The notes beneath the pieces are model-generated. The model saw only the letters and a program-made list of their open reading frames with translations. It was not told the origin of the DNA and ran no database searches. A stretch of 64,000 nt of DNA from assembly GCA_046349915.1 (NCBI GenBank), contig JAXMBL010000005.1:372001-436000 (forward strand). The letters are read 5' to 3'. This document shows, piece by piece, positions 34,680 through 43,298 of the stretch (positions are counted from its first letter, which is position 1; every line of letters starts with the position of its first letter). This DNA comes from CAIXSC01 sp046349915 (GTDB lineage Bacteria; Planctomycetota; Planctomycetia; Pirellulales; Pirellulaceae). The position numbers and the translations under genes are program-made.

Positions 34680-36077
34680 ATGCTTCACGAATGGATGCAT
34701 CGACGAGCTTTCTTGGCACGACACGCGGGCGGCATCGGCTCGCTGGCGTTAACTCACCTGTTGGCCGATCCATCGTTCGGCGACTCGACCAGTTCGTTCT
34801 TGCGTCCCCCGCGTGCGAAGCGAGTGGTGTGTCTTTTCCAGCATGGCGGCCCCAGCCAGATGGACTTGTTCGATCCCAAGCCGGCGTTGCAGAAGCACCA
34901 TGGCAAGCCTTATCCGGGTGGCGAACTGGAAATTCACTTCGACAAACAGAAGGGCAACGTGCTGGGGAGTCCCTACAATTTTCGCCGCTTTGGCGACGCG
35001 GGGCTCGAGCTCTCGGAATTGTTGCCCCACACCGGGTCGATCGCCGACGACATCACGCTTGTGCGCTCGATGATGACGGAATCGGTGGACCACGAGTCGG
35101 CGTTACGCTTGATCCACACGGGCCGTTTCCTCGCGGGGATGCCGGCTTGGGGCTCTTGGGTGCTGTATGCGTTAGGCTCGTTGAACGCTAACTTACCAGC
35201 CTATGTCGTGCTGTCCGACCCTGGCGGATTTCCTGTCGATGGCGAGCGAAATTGGTCGTCTGGTTGGCTCCCAGCCACTTACCAGGGAGTCCAGTTTCGT
35301 GCGGGACGATCGCCCGTCTTGAATCTCGAGCCCCCACAAGGACGGGGAGATAACCGAGTCGCTCGCGCCGCGCAGCTCGACTTTCTCCAACACTTGAACC
35401 GCAACCATTTGAGCCGCAACCCGGGACACGAGGAATTGCTCGCGCGCATCGACAATTTTGAAACCGCGGCTCGCATGCAGTTGGCCGTGAAAGAAACTCT
35501 GGACCTGACCAGCGAAACCGAATCGACTCGCCGTCTGTACGGGCTCGACCGCGACGAAACCCGCGAGTACGGAACTCGCTGCTTGCTCGCCCGGCGTTTG
35601 CTTGAGCGAGGCGTGCGTTTCGTGCAGATCTATCTGCAAGGACAGCCCTGGGACACTCACAGTCGAAATGCCGAATCACTCAAGGGGCTGTGTGCGAAGA
35701 CCGATCAGCCCAGTGCCGCGTTGGTGCACGACTTGAAGCAACGAGGCCTGCTGGACGACACGATCGTCTTGTGGACGGGCGAGTTTGGACGGCTTCCCGT
35801 GTCTCAGGGGGCGGACGGCCGAGATCACAACCGTCACGGTTTTTCGCTGTGGATTGCGGGCGGCGGCTTTCGTCGCGGCTACACGCATGGGGCGACCGAC
35901 GACTTTGGCTACCGCTCGGTGACCGATATCGTGTCGGTCCACGATCTGCACGCCACGCTGCTCGAAGCACTGGGCATTGATCATCGTCGACTTTCACGCC
36001 CCTACGATGGCCGCGAGACCAGCTTGACCGACGCCGAAGTGACTCAAGCCCGAGTCGTGCAAGAGCTGTTGGCGTAA
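34680..36077 (+). CDS. DUF1501 protein, paired with cytochrome 1
   Basis: 465 residues from ATG 34680; an in-frame GTG at 34668 overlaps the upstream stop codon and is the alternative. The N-terminus (HEWMHRRAFLARHAGGIGSL) is a Tat-type leader. The alkaline-phosphatase/sulfatase-like fold is visible: KRVVCLFQHGGPSQMDLFDP, SIADDITLVRSMMTESVDHE, GVRFVQIYLQGQPWDTHSRN, DDTIVLWTGEFGRLPVSQGA, GRDHNRHGFSLWIAGGGF, and the final HDLHATLLEALGIDHRRLS. Exported, probably metal-dependent, substrate unknown. It almost always follows a DUF1549/DUF1553 gene in planctomycetes, as here. Confidence 0.92.
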   Translation: MLHEWMHRRAFLARHAGGIGSLALTHLLADPSFGDSTSSFLRPPRAKRVVCLFQHGGPSQMDLFDPKPALQKHHGKPYPGGELEIHFDKQKGNVLGSPYNFRRFGDAGLELSELLPHTGSIADDITLVRSMMTESVDHESALRLIHTGRFLAGMPAWGSWVLYALGSLNANLPAYVVLSDPGGFPVDGERNWSSGWLPATYQGVQFRAGRSPVLNLEPPQGRGDNRVARAAQLDFLQHLNRNHLSRNPGHEELLARIDNFETAARMQLAVKETLDLTSETESTRRLYGLDRDETREYGTRCLLARRLLERGVRFVQIYLQGQPWDTHSRNAESLKGLCAKTDQPSAALVHDLKQRGLLDDTIVLWTGEFGRLPVSQGADGRDHNRHGFSLWIAGGGFRRGYTHGATDDFGYRSVTDIVSVHDLHATLLEALGIDHRRLSRPYDGRETSLTDAEVTQARVVQELLA

Positions 36078-36080
36078 AGC

Positions 36081-36344
36081 AGCCCGCTCGCTTCGCGAGC
36101 GGAACAGCCGCGTGACGAGCGAGCGCCCTCCGCCATTTTTTCACAACGTGGTTGGGGGTAGGCGTCGCGGGTACGCTGGGCGGCTGATCGTCTCGCGAAG
36201 CGAGACGGCTACGTAGCCCGCTCGCTTCGCGAGCGGAACAGCCGCGTTGCGAGCGAGCGCCCTCGGCGATATTCACAACGCGGTTGGGTGTAGGCGTCGC
36301 GGGTACGCTGGGCGGCTGATCGTCTCGCGAAGCGAGACGGCTAC
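36081..36344. repeat. Two tandem 132-bp family B REPIN-like elements
   Basis: Copy 1 is 36081-36212 and copy 2 is 36213-36344, head to tail and of equal length. Each starts with the palindrome CCGCTCGCTTCGCGAGCGG and ends with GTCTCGCGAAGCGAGAC then GGCTAC. The palindromes pair with each other in inverted order, giving a long foldback. The centre is similar between copies (GTAGGCGTCGCGGGTACGCT in both). Copy 2 ends one base before the hemB stop codon. Confidence 0.92.
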
Positions 36345-36345
36345 T

Positions 36346-37347
36346 CTACGCGAGCCAGCGAGCGGCGTCTTTGGCCCAGTATGTCAAGATCATGCTCGCA
36401 CCGGCTCGGCGGATGGCGAGCAATGATTCGAGCGCCACCGCACGTTCATCAATCCAGCCTTTGGCGGCGGCCGCTTTCACCATGCTGTATTCGCCCGACA
36501 CGTTATAAGCCGAGAGCGGCACGCCTTTGAAACGTTCGGACAGAGTGCGGAGAATATCGAGATACGCGAGCGCGGGCTTCACCATGATCATGTCGGCCCC
36601 CTCGGTCAAATCCAACTCCACTTCCCGGATGGCTTGGTCAGCGGCCGCCGCGGGGTCCATCTGGTAGGCACGACGATCGCCGAACTGAGGCGCACTTTCG
36701 GCCGCGTCGCGAAATGGTCCATAAAAGGCACTGGCATACTTCGCGGCGTAGCTGAGAATCGGCACATGTTCGAAGCCCGCGCCGTCGAGCGCTCGACGAA
36801 TCGCCGCCACCATGCCGTCCATCATGCCGCTAGGCGCAATTACATCAGCGCCTGCGCGGGCGAAGCTGACCGCTTGTTTTCCGAGCAATTCGAGCGTGGC
36901 GTCATTGTCGACATCGGGGCGGCCCGTCCGTTCGTTCACCACCCCGCAATGTCCATGGTCCGTATACTCGCAAAAGCAAACGTCCGCGATGCGTACCACG
37001 GTCGGCGCGGCCTCGCGAGCGGTTCGCAACGCTCGCTGCACAATCCCGTCATCCTGGTACGAATCAGAGCCGACGCTGTCTTTGTGAGGCGGAATGCCGA
37101 AAAGGATGACGCCTCCCAGCCCCAGGCGTTGAGCCTCTTCGATTTCCGCCGGCAGTTTGTCCAGCGACAATTGATACTGGCCCGGCATCGAGCCGATCTC
37201 GTGCCGAATTCCCTCGCCGGGCCGCACGAAAAGCGGCTGAATCAGGTTGCGCGGGTGCAGGCGAGTTTCGCGCACCAATTCGCGCACGCCGGGATGGTAA
37301 CGAAGTCGTCGAAGCCGCGTCTGGGGGAAACCGTAGGAGTTGCTCAT
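36346..37347 (-). CDS. hemB: Porphobilinogen synthase (delta-aminolevulinate dehydratase)
   Basis: 333 residues, normal length. It condenses two 5-aminolevulinate molecules to porphobilinogen in haem synthesis. The zinc-type metal site is present (ADVCFCEYTDHGHCGVV). The two Schiff-base lysines are in SYAAKYASAFYGPFRDA and MIMVKPALAYLDI. The N-terminus RLRRLRYHPGVRELVRETRL is standard. The gene is divergent from truB with 69 bp between starts. Its stop codon lies one base from a family B repeat. Confidence 0.96.
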   Translation of the reverse strand: MSNSYGFPQTRLRRLRYHPGVRELVRETRLHPRNLIQPLFVRPGEGIRHEIGSMPGQYQLSLDKLPAEIEEAQRLGLGGVILFGIPPHKDSVGSDSYQDDGIVQRALRTAREAAPTVVRIADVCFCEYTDHGHCGVVNERTGRPDVDNDATLELLGKQAVSFARAGADVIAPSGMMDGMVAAIRRALDGAGFEHVPILSYAAKYASAFYGPFRDAAESAPQFGDRRAYQMDPAAAADQAIREVELDLTEGADMIMVKPALAYLDILRTLSERFKGVPLSAYNVSGEYSMVKAAAAKGWIDERAVALESLLAIRRAGASMILTYWAKDAARWLA

Positions 37348-37416
37348 ACGCTACATTAAACCGACTTAACGTGTCCCTTCCCAGACCACATCCCGTCGCA
37401 GGATTCACTCGCTCCC

Positions 37417-38379
37417 GTGTTCGGCTTCCTGAATATCGACAAACCACAATGGGTCACCTCGCGCGATGCAGTCGATCGAGTGAAATGGGCCGTTCGTCCG
37501 CATAAGGTCGGCCACGCCGGCACGCTCGACCCGCTCGCCACCGGCGTCCTGGTCGTCTGCGTCGGCCAAGCCACTCGACTGGCCGAGCAGGTCCAGCGGC
37601 ACCCGAAGGCGTATGACGCTACGTTTTTGCTCGGGCGAGTGAGTGACACCGAGGACACCGAGGGAGTGGTGACCGAGTTGCCCGACGCACCACGGGTCGA
37701 CCACCTTCAACTTGCCGCTGTCCTGCCGCAATTCATCGGCCGCATCCCGCAGGTGCCGCCGGCCTATTCCGCGGTCAAAGTCGATGGACGTCGAGCTTAC
37801 AAACTGGCTCGCCGCGGACACGCCGTACAACTTGAAGCGCGTCCCGTGGATATTCATCAGCTCGAAATCGTGGAGTTTGAATACCCTCGACTTTGTTTGC
37901 GAATCGTCTGTGGGTCGGGGACCTACATCCGCAGTCTGGGACGCGACCTGGCGCGAGCGGTCGGCACGGAAGCGGTGATGACGGCTTTGCGACGCGACTG
38001 GATCGGACCTTTTCACGTCGAGTCAGCTTTGCCGATGGACGCGATCCATCGAGATACGATCGCGCAGCATTTACAGTCGCCGCTGACGGCGCTCGCCCCC
38101 TGTCGACGCCGCATTTTGACGCCCGACGAAGAGACGCATACTCGCAACGGTCGCTATATTCTCCGCGGTCAGATTGACGAACCGCTGAGTTGGCACGACC
38201 CCGAATCGCCGAGCGCTACTCCCAAAGGGAACTCGTCCGATTTTGCTCGGCTTGCTGTCGACCATGAAACGATCGCCGCGGTCAACGGTTCGGGCGAGTT
38301 GGTGGCGATTCTGCGGGAGCGAGGCGACGATCAACTGGGACCTAGCTTGGTTTTCCCCGTTCATGAATCGACCAACTGA
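37417..38379 (+). CDS. truB: tRNA pseudouridine-55 synthase TruB
   Basis: 320 residues from a GTG start (VFGFLNIDKPQWVTSRDAVD). It converts U55 of tRNA to pseudouridine. The catalytic motif HAGTLDPLATGVLVV carries the nucleophilic Asp, followed by YDATFLLGRVSDTEDTEG, PPAYSAVKVDGRRAYKLARR and the motif III stretch CGSGTYIRSLGRDLARA. The C-terminus is longer and less conserved, with a PUA-like end (AVNGSGELVAILRERG). rpsO or rbfA, often neighbours, are not present. Confidence 0.95.
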   Translation: MFGFLNIDKPQWVTSRDAVDRVKWAVRPHKVGHAGTLDPLATGVLVVCVGQATRLAEQVQRHPKAYDATFLLGRVSDTEDTEGVVTELPDAPRVDHLQLAAVLPQFIGRIPQVPPAYSAVKVDGRRAYKLARRGHAVQLEARPVDIHQLEIVEFEYPRLCLRIVCGSGTYIRSLGRDLARAVGTEAVMTALRRDWIGPFHVESALPMDAIHRDTIAQHLQSPLTALAPCRRRILTPDEETHTRNGRYILRGQIDEPLSWHDPESPSATPKGNSSDFARLAVDHETIAAVNGSGELVAILRERGDDQLGPSLVFPVHESTN

Positions 38380-38500
38380 CGATGCGTCGATCGACGTTTA
38401 TACTGCCGAGCCGACGCTCGCGATTCACGATGATTCGCCACGTCGACCTTGAACTTGCCCATGCGAACTTGCAGCGCCCAATTGCACGAAAGGCCTACAC

Positions 38501-39145
38501 GTGAGTAATACTCAGCCTGCCACAACGTCGACAACGCCCGAGGTGGAGCAGATCCTGGTCGTTCCGACTTCGCTCTTCCATCAACTCGGCCACTTTCAGG
38601 GGTTTTCGAGCGATACGGCGCGGTATCTCGATAGTTTGCTCAGTCCGCAGCACACCAGCTACCGCCCGCGGCCGGACATGGAACGTGATCCATCCTTCAA
38701 ACAACTCATCCCCTACGTCGTCTTCCGCTATATCGATCCAGCCGGCGCCGTTCATTTATTCGAATACACTCGCGGCAAAGGGCAGGGGGAGCAGCGACTG
38801 CATAGCAAGCGAAGCATAGGCATAGGTGGTCACATTTCCGCCGCCGACTCGGCTCATCAAGACGTCTATGCCGAAGGCATGCGCCGCGAGTTGGAAGAAG
38901 AGGTGGAAATCGACACGACGTATACGCAGAGTTGTCTTGGCTTGATCAACGATGACTTGACGGAGGTCGGCAAGGTTCATTTAGGCGTCGTTCATTTATT
39001 CGATGTAGCTCAGCCGCGAGTACGACCGCGCGAAGCCGACATTCTGGACGCAGCATTCCGCCCGCTAGCGGAATTGCTCGGTAAGCTGGAAGGCTTCGAG
39101 ACATGGTCGCGAATATGCCTTGAGCAGTGCGAATTGAGGAAGTAG
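38501..39145 (+). CDS. Nudix hydrolase
   Basis: 214 residues from a GTG with AAAGG 7 nt upstream. The Nudix box is recognisable: G-G-H-I-S at about 106, then EGMRRELEEEVEI, where RE-x-x-EE matches the metal-binding signature; the usual Gly after EE-x is Glu. A 60-residue N-terminal extension contains a FHQLGHFQGFS segment. It probably hydrolyses a nucleoside diphosphate derivative; the substrate is unknown. Similar stand-alone proteins are described as phosphoesterases or DNA mismatch repair-like Nudix proteins. A family B repeat follows, then the cysteine desulfurase. Confidence 0.82.
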   Translation: MSNTQPATTSTTPEVEQILVVPTSLFHQLGHFQGFSSDTARYLDSLLSPQHTSYRPRPDMERDPSFKQLIPYVVFRYIDPAGAVHLFEYTRGKGQGEQRLHSKRSIGIGGHISAADSAHQDVYAEGMRRELEEEVEIDTTYTQSCLGLINDDLTEVGKVHLGVVHLFDVAQPRVRPREADILDAAFRPLAELLGKLEGFETWSRICLEQCELRK

Positions 39146-39157
39146 CCGTCGCGCTAC

Positions 39158-39288
39158 GTAGCCGTCTCGCTTCGCGAGACGATCAGCCGCCCAACGTACC
39201 GACTGTGCCTGCGAAAAAATCCTCGCGTAAACTACCAGCGGCGATCACCCGCAACGCGGCGGTTCCGCTCGCGAAGCGAGCGGGCTAC
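39158..39288. repeat. Inverted copy of the family B REPIN-like element
   Basis: 131 bp, reverse orientation relative to 36081-36344. It starts GTAGCCGTCTCGCTTCGCGA and ends CCGCTCGCGAAGCGAGCGGG then CTAC. The palindromic ends are nearly identical to the other copies while the centre has diverged. It fills the gap between the Nudix and cysteine desulfurase genes. Confidence 0.88.
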
Positions 39289-39306
39289 TGCTACGATCAT
39301 TATTCC

Positions 39307-40497
39307 ATGTTTACTCCGGTCTATCTCGACAATCACGCCACCACGCGAGTCGATCCGCGCGTGATCGAGGCCATGCTGCCGTACTTTTCCGACCACTTCG
39401 GAAATGCGGGCAGCACAAGCCATTCGTTCGGCTGGTATGCTCGCGACGCCGTCGACCAAGCTCGCGAGACCGTGGCTCGCGCCATTAATGCTTCTCCCCG
39501 AGAAATTGTCTTCACCAGCGGCGCCACGGAAAGCAACAATTTGGCGATCCGAGGCGTTGCCGAGCGCACTCGTCGTCGCGGCAATCACCTTGTCAGCGTT
39601 GCAACCGAGCATAAGGCAGTGCTCGATCCCCTCGCTCGCCTCGGTCGTCGAGGCTTCGAAGTGGCGCTGCTGCCCGTCGCGCCGGCAAACCAGCCAAACG
39701 CGGGTTGGCTTGATCCGCAGCAACTGGCCGACTCACTGCGCGAGGACACGCTGCTCGCGAGCATCATGTGGGCGAATAACGAAATCGGCGTGATTCATCC
39801 GCTGGCGGAAATCAGTGCAACGCTCCAGAAGCGAGGCGTCTTGTTTCATTGCGATGCGACTCAAGCCGTAGGAAAAATCCCGGTCGATGTGCGAGCGATC
39901 CCGGTCGACCTGATGAGTTTCAGTGCGCACAAGGTTCATGGCCCCAAAGGAGTCGGCGCACTGTATGTCCGCCGTAACTCTCCACCCCTGCGACTCGAAC
40001 CGTTGCTCGACGGCGGCGGGCAAGAACAGGGGTTACGCAGCGGAACCTTGAATGTCCCCGGCATCGTCGGTTTCGCCAAAGCCCTGGAACTCGCCATCGC
40101 CGAAAGCTCGGCGGAAGCCCAACGGCAACGCGAGCTACGCGATCGACTATGTGCCAGCCTACAGTCGGCGATCACGGGCGTCACACTCAACGGCCCCACG
40201 CTCGACAACCCCAACTTGCGTCTTGCCGGCAATCTCAATTGCCGGTTCGACTACGTCGATGGCGAAGCGCTCATGATGAATCTCCGGGAGGTGGCAGTAT
40301 CCAGCGGCAGCGCTTGCACGTCCACCAACCCCGAGCCAAGTCACGTACTCCGCGCGCTCGGACTCGACTCCGACCAAGCTCGCTCCAGTCTGCGTTTCGG
40401 ACTAGGCCGCTTCACCACAGCCGAAGAGATCGACTTTGCGGTTCTCGCCATCGCGGAAACGGTTACGAAGCTGAGGAAAATGTCGAGCATGGCCTGA
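39307..40497 (+). CDS. Cysteine desulfurase (NifS/IscS family)
   Basis: 396 residues from ATG 39307 (MFTPVYLDNHATTRVDPRVI), chosen since the longer open frame only adds translated repeat. It removes sulfur from L-cysteine for Fe-S clusters or tRNA thiolation. PLP features: FTSGATESNNLAIRG, ATEHKAVLDP, HCDATQAVGKIPVD, and the Schiff-base Lys in SFSAHKVHGPKGVGALY. The active Cys is in VSSGSACTSTNPEPSHVLRA, the long loop of class I enzymes. A scaffold or mnmA gene is not adjacent. Confidence 0.93.
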   Translation: MFTPVYLDNHATTRVDPRVIEAMLPYFSDHFGNAGSTSHSFGWYARDAVDQARETVARAINASPREIVFTSGATESNNLAIRGVAERTRRRGNHLVSVATEHKAVLDPLARLGRRGFEVALLPVAPANQPNAGWLDPQQLADSLREDTLLASIMWANNEIGVIHPLAEISATLQKRGVLFHCDATQAVGKIPVDVRAIPVDLMSFSAHKVHGPKGVGALYVRRNSPPLRLEPLLDGGGQEQGLRSGTLNVPGIVGFAKALELAIAESSAEAQRQRELRDRLCASLQSAITGVTLNGPTLDNPNLRLAGNLNCRFDYVDGEALMMNLREVAVSSGSACTSTNPEPSHVLRALGLDSDQARSSLRFGLGRFTTAEEIDFAVLAIAETVTKLRKMSSMA

Positions 40498-40693
40498 GGG
40501 TCGAGCCCCTGAATATCGCCCGACCGCCTCGCAACTCGTCGGGGAACCGGCAGGACGAGTTCGTTGGTGAATGTCGACGCTTGTGCCGCCGACAAGCGAG
40601 AACCCCCTCTTGGGGACTATCGCCAGCCCGGACGGCAAACTACTGTGAGGGGTGTTTTGCGGTTTCCCTTGAGCTTCACCCTCCAGCCTGCCC

Positions 40694-41815
40694 ATGAATA
40701 TCGTCGCCGCCACCGAATCGTTCGAATTGTGGCTTCGCGAACAGACCGAGGTTCGCGAATCGGACCTCCAATACAAATATGACGAGATGGCGGATCGCAA
40801 CGACCCATTTCCCTTCTTTCGCGGCGCCTATTACCGTTGGGTTCAGCGGTGGAAGAAAAGCGGCGAGCGGTGGAGCGACGCCCCAGTCGTCTTGGCCGTG
40901 GGCGATATTCATGTCGAGAACTTCGGCAACTGGCGCGACTCCGAAGGGCGACTCGTCTGGGGCGTCAACGACCTCGACGAAGCGGATGAATTGCCCTACA
41001 CCCACGACTTAGTTCGGTTGGCGGCAAGTGCGTGGTTCGCCAACCGCTCCACTCCACTACCGCTCAAATGGGGACGGATCTGCCGACTGCTGCTGGAAGG
41101 TTACTCCCAGCAACTCACCTCTACCGCACCCGCTCCCTTCGTGCTCGAGGAACATCACGGCCACCTAAGACAACTCGCGATGGCGGGCGATCGCGACCCC
41201 AAGAAATTCTGGAAGAAGATCAATAAGGTCCTGAAGTCTCCTGTCGTCAAGCCGCCCGTCGAGGCTCGCGATGCACTCATCCGCAGCCTTCCCTCGGAAA
41301 AATTGAGCATCCAGTTTCGCTTTCGCGAGCAAGTCGGCATGGGCAGCCTCGGCAAGCCACGCTATGTCGCACTGGCCGATTGGCGAGGCAGCCAGATCGC
41401 TCGCGAGGCAAAGGCGGTGACGCCGCCGAGCACTCAGTGGGCCGAGTCGGGACGTCGGCGAGTGAAATCGCGAATCGAAGCGGTATTGCGCAACGCGGTA
41501 CGTTGCCACGATCCGTTCTTCGTCGTAGGCGCCCGCTGGACCACTCGACGACTCGCCCCCCGCTGTTCGCGTATCGAACTCGAATCACTGTCCCAAACCG
41601 AAGACTTCGCACAACTCTTTCAATCAATGGGCGCCGAGTTGGCCAATATCCATCTTGGCAGCGAAGCCGCTCGTGACGCCATCGCGAAAGACCTCGACAA
41701 TCGCCCCAACTCGTGGCTGGAAAAGGCGGCAAGCAAACTCTGCGACGACATCATCGACGATTGGAGCGATTGGAAGAAGCACCGCAAGAATCGTGCTGCC
41801 AAGAAGAAACGTTAG
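40694..41815 (+). CDS. DUF2252 protein
   Basis: 373 residues. Family marks: DPFPFFRGAYYRWVQRW near 37, VLAVGDIHVENFGNWRDSEG near 73 and VWGVNDLDEADELPYTHDLV near 96, the HxxN and D-x-D stretches that suggest a kinase-like fold. The C-terminus is basic (KKHRKNRAAKKKR). Its biochemical role has not been established as far as I know. Cytoplasmic, no signal peptide. Its stop codon lies 3 bp before a heptamer tract. Confidence 0.88.
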   Translation: MNIVAATESFELWLREQTEVRESDLQYKYDEMADRNDPFPFFRGAYYRWVQRWKKSGERWSDAPVVLAVGDIHVENFGNWRDSEGRLVWGVNDLDEADELPYTHDLVRLAASAWFANRSTPLPLKWGRICRLLLEGYSQQLTSTAPAPFVLEEHHGHLRQLAMAGDRDPKKFWKKINKVLKSPVVKPPVEARDALIRSLPSEKLSIQFRFREQVGMGSLGKPRYVALADWRGSQIAREAKAVTPPSTQWAESGRRRVKSRIEAVLRNAVRCHDPFFVVGARWTTRRLAPRCSRIELESLSQTEDFAQLFQSMGAELANIHLGSEAARDAIAKDLDNRPNSWLEKAASKLCDDIIDDWSDWKKHRKNRAAKKKR

Positions 41816-41818
41816 GTC

Positions 41819-41888
41819 ATTGGTCATTGGTCATTCGTCATTGGTCATTCGTCATTGGTTGTTCGTCATTGGTCATTGGTTGTGGGTT
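41819..41888. repeat. Heptamer repeat tract ATTGGTC/ATTCGTC, 10 units
   Basis: Ten contiguous 7-bp units starting 4 bp after the DUF2252 stop codon: ATTGGTC, ATTCGTC, ATTGGTT, GTTCGTC and GTGGGTT. Same class and orientation, relative to the upstream gene, as the tract at 219-344. Confidence 0.94.
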
Positions 41889-41908
41889 GTGGGAATACTG
41901 CGGGGCTG

Positions 41909-41970
41909 AAGATGTCGCAACATCTTGGCTGAAGGCCAAGTCCAACGTAGCCTGGGGCATCGCCCCAGGC
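41909..41970. repeat. Three consecutive palindromes (family C)
   Basis: AAGATGT-CGCA-ACATCTT (41909-41926), CTTGGC-TGAAG-GCCAAG (41924-41940) and GCCTGGGGC-ATC-GCCCCAGGC (41950-41970), all with perfect arms. There is no T run. It lies between the convergent DUF2252 and D-serine dehydratase-like genes and could act as a bidirectional transcript end. Only one copy is present in this window. Confidence 0.8.
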
Positions 41971-41981
41971 ACTCTCTCCAA

Positions 41982-43274
41982 CTAGAAATAAGTCGTCACG
42001 CCTTCGACGACGTTGTAGTCGTCATCGACGATCGGCAAGAATTGCCAACGGTCGAACGTGGTGCAGGGATGAGAAATACCACATCCCACCATGTCTCCCA
42101 CTTGCAGCGGCGAGTCCGCGGGGACGTCGACCATCGCATGCTGATCGTTCAACCCTACCACTCGATGATCTGAACCCAAGCCAATCGGCGGAGCATTACT
42201 GCCAGGTCGATAAAACCAGCGAGGCGCGGGTAAATCGGCGTCGAACGAGCAATCGCGTTTGCCCATCGAGAGAACCAATCGAGTCGGCTCGGGGCGAGTC
42301 AGCACGTAGGACCAAACTTCGAGCGCAGAACGTAAGCCGTCGCCTAATCCTCGCGCCGACGCCGATCGCTCAAGCAATTGCTCGTAGTACTGCTGCATCA
42401 CCAGGGAATCATGCGTCAAATAGCAGCCGCTGCGCACCACCACCTGCGCGTCGGCAACTCCCACCTGCGCCAATTCCTCGGCCACCATGTCGAAGAAGCA
42501 CGAACCGCCCGCCGTCACGATCACCGGTCCCGGCGCGAAGAGCGACTCGGCTGCACAGCGTCGAGCGAAATCGACGAGTTCGATGAGAAACGCTCGCACT
42601 CGAGAGTCGCGTTCCCCAGGGGTCGCGCCCGTAATCACTCCCTCGAACCCCTCGACGCCGCGCAATCTCAGCCAAGGCGCCGCGTCACGCACCGCGCGAG
42701 CGACCACCAGCGCCGCCTCAACGCCTCGACATCCACAGCGTTTGCCAGCAATACCCAACTCGACGAAGACATCGATCGGTCGGCGAGCCGCCCGGCCTCG
42801 CAGCGTTTCCACCAGTTGGCGCACGCCTTCCACCGAGTCGACCAAGCCGTAAAACTCGAACGCCGGGTCACGATCCAACTCGGCCGAGACCCAACGAATG
42901 GCCGTCGGTCCGAGCATTTCGTTGGCCAACAGAATGCGTTGCACCCCAAACTCACGGGCCACTCGCACCTGATGCAGAGTGGCCAAGGTGATCCCCCAAG
43001 CGCCATCGGCCAACTGCCGATGAAACAACTGTGGACTCATCGTCGTCTTGCCGTGAGGGCAAAGCTTGGCGTTGGACAAGTCGAGAAATCGCCGCATCCA
43101 CTGGCTATTGTGATCGATCGCCTCGCGCTTCAAGAGCGCGACCGGCAGCGGCAGATCCTCACGCAACACGTTCCAGCCACGTGAAGCCAATTCCGCCAGC
43201 GGAAAAGGGGGCTCGCCTAGCGGCACCCCTTTGATCCGCCCGCTCAACTCCACGCGAGGCCCCATGTTCGACAT
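41982..43274 (-). CDS. D-serine dehydratase / D-threonine aldolase-like PLP enzyme
   Basis: 430 residues. The alanine racemase-like N-terminal TIM barrel is visible: LPLPVALLKREAIDHNSQWM, then the PLP Lys in KLCPHGKTTMSPQLFHRQL, and FVELGIAGKRCGCRG. The C-terminal domain contains LSMGKRDCSFDADLPAPRW, DQHAMVDVP and GDMVGCGISHPCTTFDRW, where the His and Cys probably bind a metal, as in eukaryote-type D-serine dehydratase and D-threonine aldolase. It probably degrades a D-amino acid; the exact substrate is not determined. It is transcribed just downstream of the aconitase gene (24-bp gap). Confidence 0.85.
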   Translation of the reverse strand: MSNMGPRVELSGRIKGVPLGEPPFPLAELASRGWNVLREDLPLPVALLKREAIDHNSQWMRRFLDLSNAKLCPHGKTTMSPQLFHRQLADGAWGITLATLHQVRVAREFGVQRILLANEMLGPTAIRWVSAELDRDPAFEFYGLVDSVEGVRQLVETLRGRAARRPIDVFVELGIAGKRCGCRGVEAALVVARAVRDAAPWLRLRGVEGFEGVITGATPGERDSRVRAFLIELVDFARRCAAESLFAPGPVIVTAGGSCFFDMVAEELAQVGVADAQVVVRSGCYLTHDSLVMQQYYEQLLERSASARGLGDGLRSALEVWSYVLTRPEPTRLVLSMGKRDCSFDADLPAPRWFYRPGSNAPPIGLGSDHRVVGLNDQHAMVDVPADSPLQVGDMVGCGISHPCTTFDRWQFLPIVDDDYNVVEGVTTYF

Positions 43275-43298
43275 GTCCGCATCAACTTCTCAGGTTGT

